Of a stretch of DNA of 9,240 bases, positions 6,091 to 9,240 are shown piece after piece. The translations under genes and the position numbers were made by a program. A model generated the notes under the pieces. That model made no database searches. It was given only the letters and a program-made list of their open reading frames with translations, and was not told where the DNA came from. How positions within the stretch are numbered: position 1 is the first letter of the stretch; every line of letters begins with the position of its first letter. Origin of the DNA: a bacterium (GTDB taxonomy: Bacteria; Dependentiae; Babeliae; Babeliales; RVW-14); assembly GCA_010027825.1 (NCBI GenBank), contig RGUK01000042.1:1-9240 (forward strand). The letters are read 5' to 3'.

Positions 6091-6933
6091 TTACTGCTGG
6101 TACGCATCATCTCCGTAGTCATCGCCGTAGCCATCACTGGAGGCATCGTCAGCTCCTTGATCGCCGCCCAGCGCAGCAGTAAGCGTGTTGTTAAGCTCTG
6201 CTACAGTGGCATTGAGCACTTCTAGGTTTTTTTGTTGAACGCCGCCTTGCTTTTCCAAGGCAGCCACTTTCTTTGTGAGCGTGGCGACATCTTTCTTGAG
6301 TTGCTCGCTAGTAGCCGGATCAACCTGCAAGGTTCGCAGCCCTGTTTGCCCAGATGATGGCGGCGTTAGTGGACGAGATGGAAGCGATGGAAGACTTGGC
6401 TGGCGCTGTTGCAGAGCAGGCCTTGGTGCCGATGGTGAACGCTGAAGCGTTGGCCGCAACTGAGGAGCAGCAGATGCCTGCGGAGCATCTTGATCATCCT
6501 GACCAGCTGCTGGCAGTATTCCTGATGGCACACGCGATAACGCAGCGCTCTGAGCCTGGTTTACCAAGCCGCTTGCCTGCCGCGTAATCCCCTCCCGTAC
6601 ATTAGCTACGCTATCCTGAGCTTGATTTACCAAGCCGTTCGCCCGCTGCCTAGCTTGGTCCACTCGATCAGAAACTGCTGAAGTCGCAGCATTCTTGAGA
6701 TTCCCGACTTGATTGGAAACCCCCTGTTGCACCTGGTTTTTAAAACTGTTGAACATACTGCTTAGTCCGCCTGACTGCTGCTGCCCTTGATCCTGCTGAT
6801 TGCTGGAAGAAGAGTTATTGCCTAGAAAGCTAGTGCCTTTTTGAAGCCAAGAAGCAGCCTGTAACCCTTCCACGCATCCAAATGTCATCGCAAAGCCCAC
6901 CACAAGGGCGGCTTTCACCGTGAAATTCTTCAT
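6091..6933 (-). CDS. Exported protein with 11-residue helical repeats, proline-rich and coiled-coil regions
   Basis: From ATG 6933 this encodes 280 residues of unrecognised function. Order: signal peptide 1-26 (ends GLQA before ASW); glutamine/serine-rich segment 40-60; six consecutive 11-residue units at 65-130, two of them ANGLVNQAQDS (98-108) and ASGLVNQAQSA (120-130); proline/serine/glutamine-rich linker about 150-195; predicted coiled coil about 206-256 (QLKKDVATLTKKVAALEKQ onward); and an acidic tyrosine/glycine tail (GYGDDYGDDAYQQ). Eleven-residue repeats usually make amphipathic helices that lie on lipid or bundle together, as in apolipoproteins, synucleins and LEA proteins; that is an analogy, not homology. 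GGGGGA lies 9 bases before ATG 6933. The frame stays open upstream to 7020 but the extension would bury the signal peptide. It is last in a three-gene block, 89 bp after the small exported protein, and ends at a strong terminator. Confidence 0.82.
   Translation of the reverse strand: MKNFTVKAALVVGFAMTFGCVEGLQAASWLQKGTSFLGNNSSSSNQQDQGQQQSGGLSSMFNSFKNQVQQGVSNQVGNLKNAATSAVSDRVDQARQRANGLVNQAQDSVANVREGITRQASGLVNQAQSAALSRVPSGILPAAGQDDQDAPQASAAPQLRPTLQRSPSAPRPALQQRQPSLPSLPSRPLTPPSSGQTGLRTLQVDPATSEQLKKDVATLTKKVAALEKQGGVQQKNLEVLNATVAELNNTLTAALGGDQGADDASSDGYGDDYGDDAYQQ
6544..6741 (-). repeat. Six 11-codon repeat units inside the exported repeat protein
   Basis: Codons 65-130 divide into six 11-residue units with hydrophobic residues at unit positions 1, 4/5 and 8. 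Units 4 and 6 share GLVNQAQ. At the DNA level the copies at 6551-6580 and 6617-6646 are nearly identical and exactly 66 bp apart, both containing TTACCAAGCC. This points to a 22-codon duplication. Confidence 0.75.
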
Positions 6934-7022
6934 ATTGTTTGGTCCCCCAAAGAAATAGCACATGACGTGCCCAAATGCCCGTCCCCACACCAAGCGTACC
7001 GGCTTGCCGCACGCAAACACTA

Positions 7023-7274
7023 CTATTTACGTTCTTTTCCTAATCTTGCCCAGAAAGAGCGGCGTTTTTTAGCGGTCACGTTCTTTGCCTGTGCACCAGC
7101 TGTCGGGGTAGGAGTAATATCCAAGCCCAACAAAGCCTGCTGATTTGCCACATCGCAAGCAATTTGCTCTTCGGTCATGCCCTCCAACAGGCGCAGCAAC
7201 GATTGATGATGCGGATAGGCCTGCAGTGACGCAAAAGCGCCCCACAAACACATGGCTAGCATAAGTGTAGACAT
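7023..7274 (-). CDS. Small exported protein with basic C-terminus (83 residues)
   Basis: I do not recognise this protein. From ATG 7274 it has a probable signal peptide (MSTLMLAMCLWGAFASLQA, cut before YPHH). The mature part of about 64 residues has a short helix (QSLLRLLEGMTEEQIACDVA), a threonine/proline/alanine stretch (TPTPTAGAQ) and a strongly basic end (KKRRSFWARLGKERK). One cysteine remains in the mature part. The ATG lies just after a G-rich ribosome site (GGGGGGACGGGG, 7275-7286). A GTG at 7292 is in frame but would add six residues before the signal peptide and is less likely. The gene is 72 bp after the TPR lipoprotein gene and 89 bp before the 11-residue-repeat protein gene, all on the - strand, consistent with one operon. 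The basic tail could bind membrane, peptidoglycan or nucleic acid; this is speculation. Confidence 0.68.
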   Translation of the reverse strand: MSTLMLAMCLWGAFASLQAYPHHQSLLRLLEGMTEEQIACDVANQQALLGLDITPTPTAGAQAKNVTAKKRRSFWARLGKERK

Positions 7275-7346
7275 CCCCGTCCCCCCAGGCACGCTATGGC
7301 ATAAAATTCCCCTGAGGTTGAGTCTAAGTCTACAAGATGCTGTAAA

Positions 7347-8009
7347 TCAAGCTTTAAGGGACACGCCGCCAGCCAAGGCGCGGGCAGGCAGATGGTCTGG
7401 TTCTAGTGATAGCACCGCATCAAGCTGGCTGCGTGCTAACGCCTCATTACCAGCATCGCGGGCGGCCAGCGCACAGTAAAAGTGAGCATCCAAATAATTT
7501 GGTGCTAGCATCGCAGCGGTTTTAAAAGCTTCCGCTGCCAGGGGCGCCTGGCCCTGATCCAAGTACAAACGCCCTAAATTCACCCAAGCAACTTCAGGAG
7601 TGGAATAGGCTGGATCAGCAGTCAACGCAAGCCACAGCGCGCGGGCCTGCTCAAGCTGCCCCTTTTGCGCTAGTAGACAAGCATAGTTGTTGGAAATTTG
7701 CGCGCGCAGCTCTTCATCGCCCTGTCGCGCAAGAGCCTGGTTAAAGCAAGCAGCACTCTCGTCCAAATGCCCGAGGTGCAATAAGGTTGTTGCCTTGAGT
7801 GCATAGAATTCTGGCCTTTGTGCCAACGCAAGTGCCTGGTTAATATGCTTAAGTGCATCGTGGTACGCCCCACTTCCCTTACCCTGATCGCCTAGATCGT
7901 AGAAGGCCATTTTAAAATAGGCTTGCGCCAGCTTTGCATCAGGTTTTTTGCCGCATGCACTCAAAATCGTTACCAAAGCAAGACACAAGACCCCGCAGAA
8001 AATATTCAT
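7347..8009 (-). CDS. TPR-repeat lipoprotein, PilW/PilF-like
   Basis: This encodes 220 residues from ATG 8009. Residues 1-18 are a signal peptide, and the lipobox LSAC places the lipidated cysteine at 19. The rest is tetratricopeptide repeats: helix pairs are visible at about 28-62, 67-94 (EFYALKATTLLHLGHLDESA), 103-130 (ISNNYACLLAQKGQLEQARA), 139-168 (AWVNLGRLYLDQGQAPLAAE) and 172-204. The NNYA...G..EQA...W...A.DPAY sequence followed by a WVNLG repeat resembles PilW/PilF, the outer-membrane pilotin that helps the type IV pilus secretin assemble. No pilus genes are present here, so a generic TPR lipoprotein is the alternative. A GTG at 8045 is in frame, but its extension would precede the signal peptide and it lacks a ribosome site. 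The gene is first of a three-gene block divergent from dnaA, with 88 bp between the starts. It ends with TGA. Confidence 0.85.
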   Translation of the reverse strand: MNIFCGVLCLALVTILSACGKKPDAKLAQAYFKMAFYDLGDQGKGSGAYHDALKHINQALALAQRPEFYALKATTLLHLGHLDESAACFNQALARQGDEELRAQISNNYACLLAQKGQLEQARALWLALTADPAYSTPEVAWVNLGRLYLDQGQAPLAAEAFKTAAMLAPNYLDAHFYCALAARDAGNEALARSQLDAVLSLEPDHLPARALAGGVSLKA

Positions 8010-8052
8010 AATTTCATCTTTACCCAAAAGAATACGACCACGCACCTGAATG

Positions 8053-8061
8053 TGCTATACT
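8053..8061 (+). promoter_or_regulatory. Extended -10 promoter of dnaA
   Basis: TGCTATACT is an extended -10 element (TG, one base, then TATACT at 8056-8061) with no good -35 (TACGAC at 8033-8038 is poor), as is usual for extended -10 promoters. Transcription would begin near 8068, about 30 bases before the GTG start. The only intergenic space for the divergent TPR gene's promoter is this same 88-bp stretch, where I see no convincing - strand -10/-35 pair. Confidence 0.55.
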
Positions 8062-8097
8062 GCTGCAACAAACAGGTAATACTATTTGAGGGCGCTC

Positions 8098-9240
8098 GTG
8101 CAACTGATTTGGGATGAATTTTTAAAGATCATCAAGGCAGAAGCTGGTAGCCAGGTTGTTGAAACTTGGTTCAAGGCGGTTTGCTTAGAGTCTTGGGATG
8201 CTACAACTGGCATCGCGACGCTGCACGTGCCCAACCAATTTGTAAGCCGCTGGATTCAAGATCATTACACCGAGCTGCTCAAGACCCATTTGGCACGACT
8301 CCTCAATACCCACCAGCTGCGCCTGGCATTTGAAGTCAACCAACAACCAGGAACTGCACAGCGGGCACGCACCATCATGCCGGCGTCGGTAGCACATGAT
8401 GCAGAGCTGGTGAGTAATCAAGCAGGTCCCTCGAGCGTTTCTGCTCGCCCCCCCGTTATGGTTGCCAAGCAGTCCGAAGCACTTGTTGTCTCTGAACGCG
8501 CAACTAAGCAACGCACCGGGAATGCGCTTAACCCTGCCTATCACTTCGATAACTTTGTAGTCGGGCCAAGTAATTCATTGGCCCATGCTGCTGCACAGGC
8601 AATTGTGCAAAATTTAGGGCACGTCTACAACCCATTATTCATTTATGGGGGCACCGGCCTTGGCAAAACCCACCTCATGCACGCTATTGGGAATGAGGCA
8701 CGCAAACACTGCCCAGATTTAATCATCCGCTACGAAACTGCAGATACCTTCATTAATGATTTTATCAGCTCAATCCGGTTCGACCGCTCTCACCAATTCC
8801 GTAACCGTTACCAAAAAGTTGACCTGATCTTGTTTGATGACATTCAATTCTTGTCAAATAAAGAGCAAACGCAAGAAAGCTTCTTCCATATTTTTAACAT
8901 TCTGCATGAGCAGCAAAAGCAGATTGTCCTTTCAAGCGACACTTTCCCCAAAGAGATCCACGGCCTGCAAAGCCGCCTCAAGTCTCGGATGGAATGGGGG
9001 CTAGTTGCCGACATTCAAACGCCCGACATAGAAACTAAAATAGCCATACTTAATCGCAAGAGCGACGTGCACCGCATGTCTCTACCAGATGACGTTGCAG
9101 AGTTCATTGCCGCACGCATCGTCTCTAACATTCGGGAACTTGAAGGTGCACTGATTCGGATAGGAGCCTTTGCATCGCTTACCAACCAGCCGATCACACT
9201 CGAAATGGCTCGCAAGGTCCTACTCAACCTGAACGAACCT
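8098..9240 (+). CDS. dnaA: Chromosomal replication initiator DnaA (3' end beyond window)
   Basis: DnaA is the AAA+ ATPase that binds and opens the replication origin. The window holds 381 codons. Domain I (about 1-80) has the family WDEFLKII...VVETWF start that mediates DnaA self-contact and DnaB loading. A variable linker spans about 81-145. The AAA+ core begins at YHFDNFVVGPSN (148-159). Walker A is GGTGLGKTH (184-192) and Walker B LILFDDIQF (243-251). Sensor 1 is LSSDTFPKEI (278-287) and box VII is RLKSRMEWGL (293-302), with the likely arginine finger at Arg297. Sensor 2 is SNIRELEGAL (343-352). Domain IV, the DNA-binding part, lies past the window end. The start is GTG at 8098, with GAGGG at 8088-8092 5 bases upstream; the first two codons after it (CAA CTG) lead straight into the family pattern. 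There is no in-frame ATG near the start. Confidence 0.97.
   Translation, partial: MQLIWDEFLKIIKAEAGSQVVETWFKAVCLESWDATTGIATLHVPNQFVSRWIQDHYTELLKTHLARLLNTHQLRLAFEVNQQPGTAQRARTIMPASVAHDAELVSNQAGPSSVSARPPVMVAKQSEALVVSERATKQRTGNALNPAYHFDNFVVGPSNSLAHAAAQAIVQNLGHVYNPLFIYGGTGLGKTHLMHAIGNEARKHCPDLIIRYETADTFINDFISSIRFDRSHQFRNRYQKVDLILFDDIQFLSNKEQTQESFFHIFNILHEQQKQIVLSSDTFPKEIHGLQSRLKSRMEWGLVADIQTPDIETKIAILNRKSDVHRMSLPDDVAEFIAARIVSNIRELEGALIRIGAFASLTNQPITLEMARKVLLNLNEP

Noticed and set aside
6354..6587. + strand open frame with an acidic, alanine-rich product
   Set aside because: It is antisense to the proline-rich and repeat region of the exported repeat protein; its composition is explained by that low-complexity coding sequence.
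6934..7020. Upstream in-frame extension of the repeat protein (29 more residues)
   Set aside because: It would place a polar, glycine-rich stretch before a good signal peptide, and a G-rich ribosome site precedes ATG 6933.
8185..8544. - strand open frame of 119 codons
   Set aside because: It is antisense to the N-terminal part of dnaA, whose protein sequence is clearly conserved.
8604..8612. Sequence matching a relaxed DnaA box (TTTTGCACA on the - strand)
   Set aside because: It is a single copy inside the dnaA coding region, with no cluster and no A/T-rich unwinding stretch, so it does not support an origin here. No boxes were seen in the 8010-8097 intergenic region.

Overview
The window reads as bacterial chromosome of about average base composition (near 50% G+C by eye), ending in the first 381 codons of dnaA. 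The organism is probably a host-associated, diderm-type bacterium. Every gene except rsmG and dnaA appears to start with a signal peptide or lipobox, two neighbours look like secreted ankyrin-type proteins, and there are lipoproteins including a PilW/PilF-like TPR protein. Candidatus Dependentiae (TM6) is my best guess from this combination and the style of DnaA. That is an inference from pattern, not something the sequence proves.

Layout from left to right. (1) Positions 12-1076 (-) and 1203-2012 (+) are two divergent genes for exported proteins with degenerate ankyrin repeats. The second ends in a hydrophobic tail packed with cysteines and overlaps the end of rsmG by 27 bp. (2) rsmG (1986-2642, -) is a housekeeping 16S rRNA methyltransferase gene with a good promoter of its own. 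(3) A two-gene + strand unit follows: an unrecognised 246-residue exported protein (2868-3608) and, 15 bp later, a 46-residue lipoprotein (3624-3764). It closes with a strong 14-bp hairpin. (4) A thimet-oligopeptidase-like M3 metallopeptidase carrying a putative lipobox (3871-5973, -) has its own TATACT promoter. (5) A three-gene - strand block holds a PilW/PilF-like TPR lipoprotein (7347-8009), a small exported protein (7023-7274) and an exported 11-residue-repeat/coiled-coil protein (6091-6933). It ends in a clear intrinsic terminator. (6) dnaA (8098 onward, +) is transcribed divergently from that block and starts with GTG.

The two housekeeping genes, rsmG and dnaA, flank or interleave with a run of envelope and secreted proteins of mostly unknown role. 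No defence system, mobile element, CRISPR array, tRNA or rRNA was seen. No cluster of DnaA boxes was found, so the replication origin is probably not in this window. The most unusual items are the lipid-anchored M3 peptidase, the 11-residue-repeat protein with its 66-bp DNA repeat, the cysteine-rich ankyrin tail and the very small lipoprotein gene.
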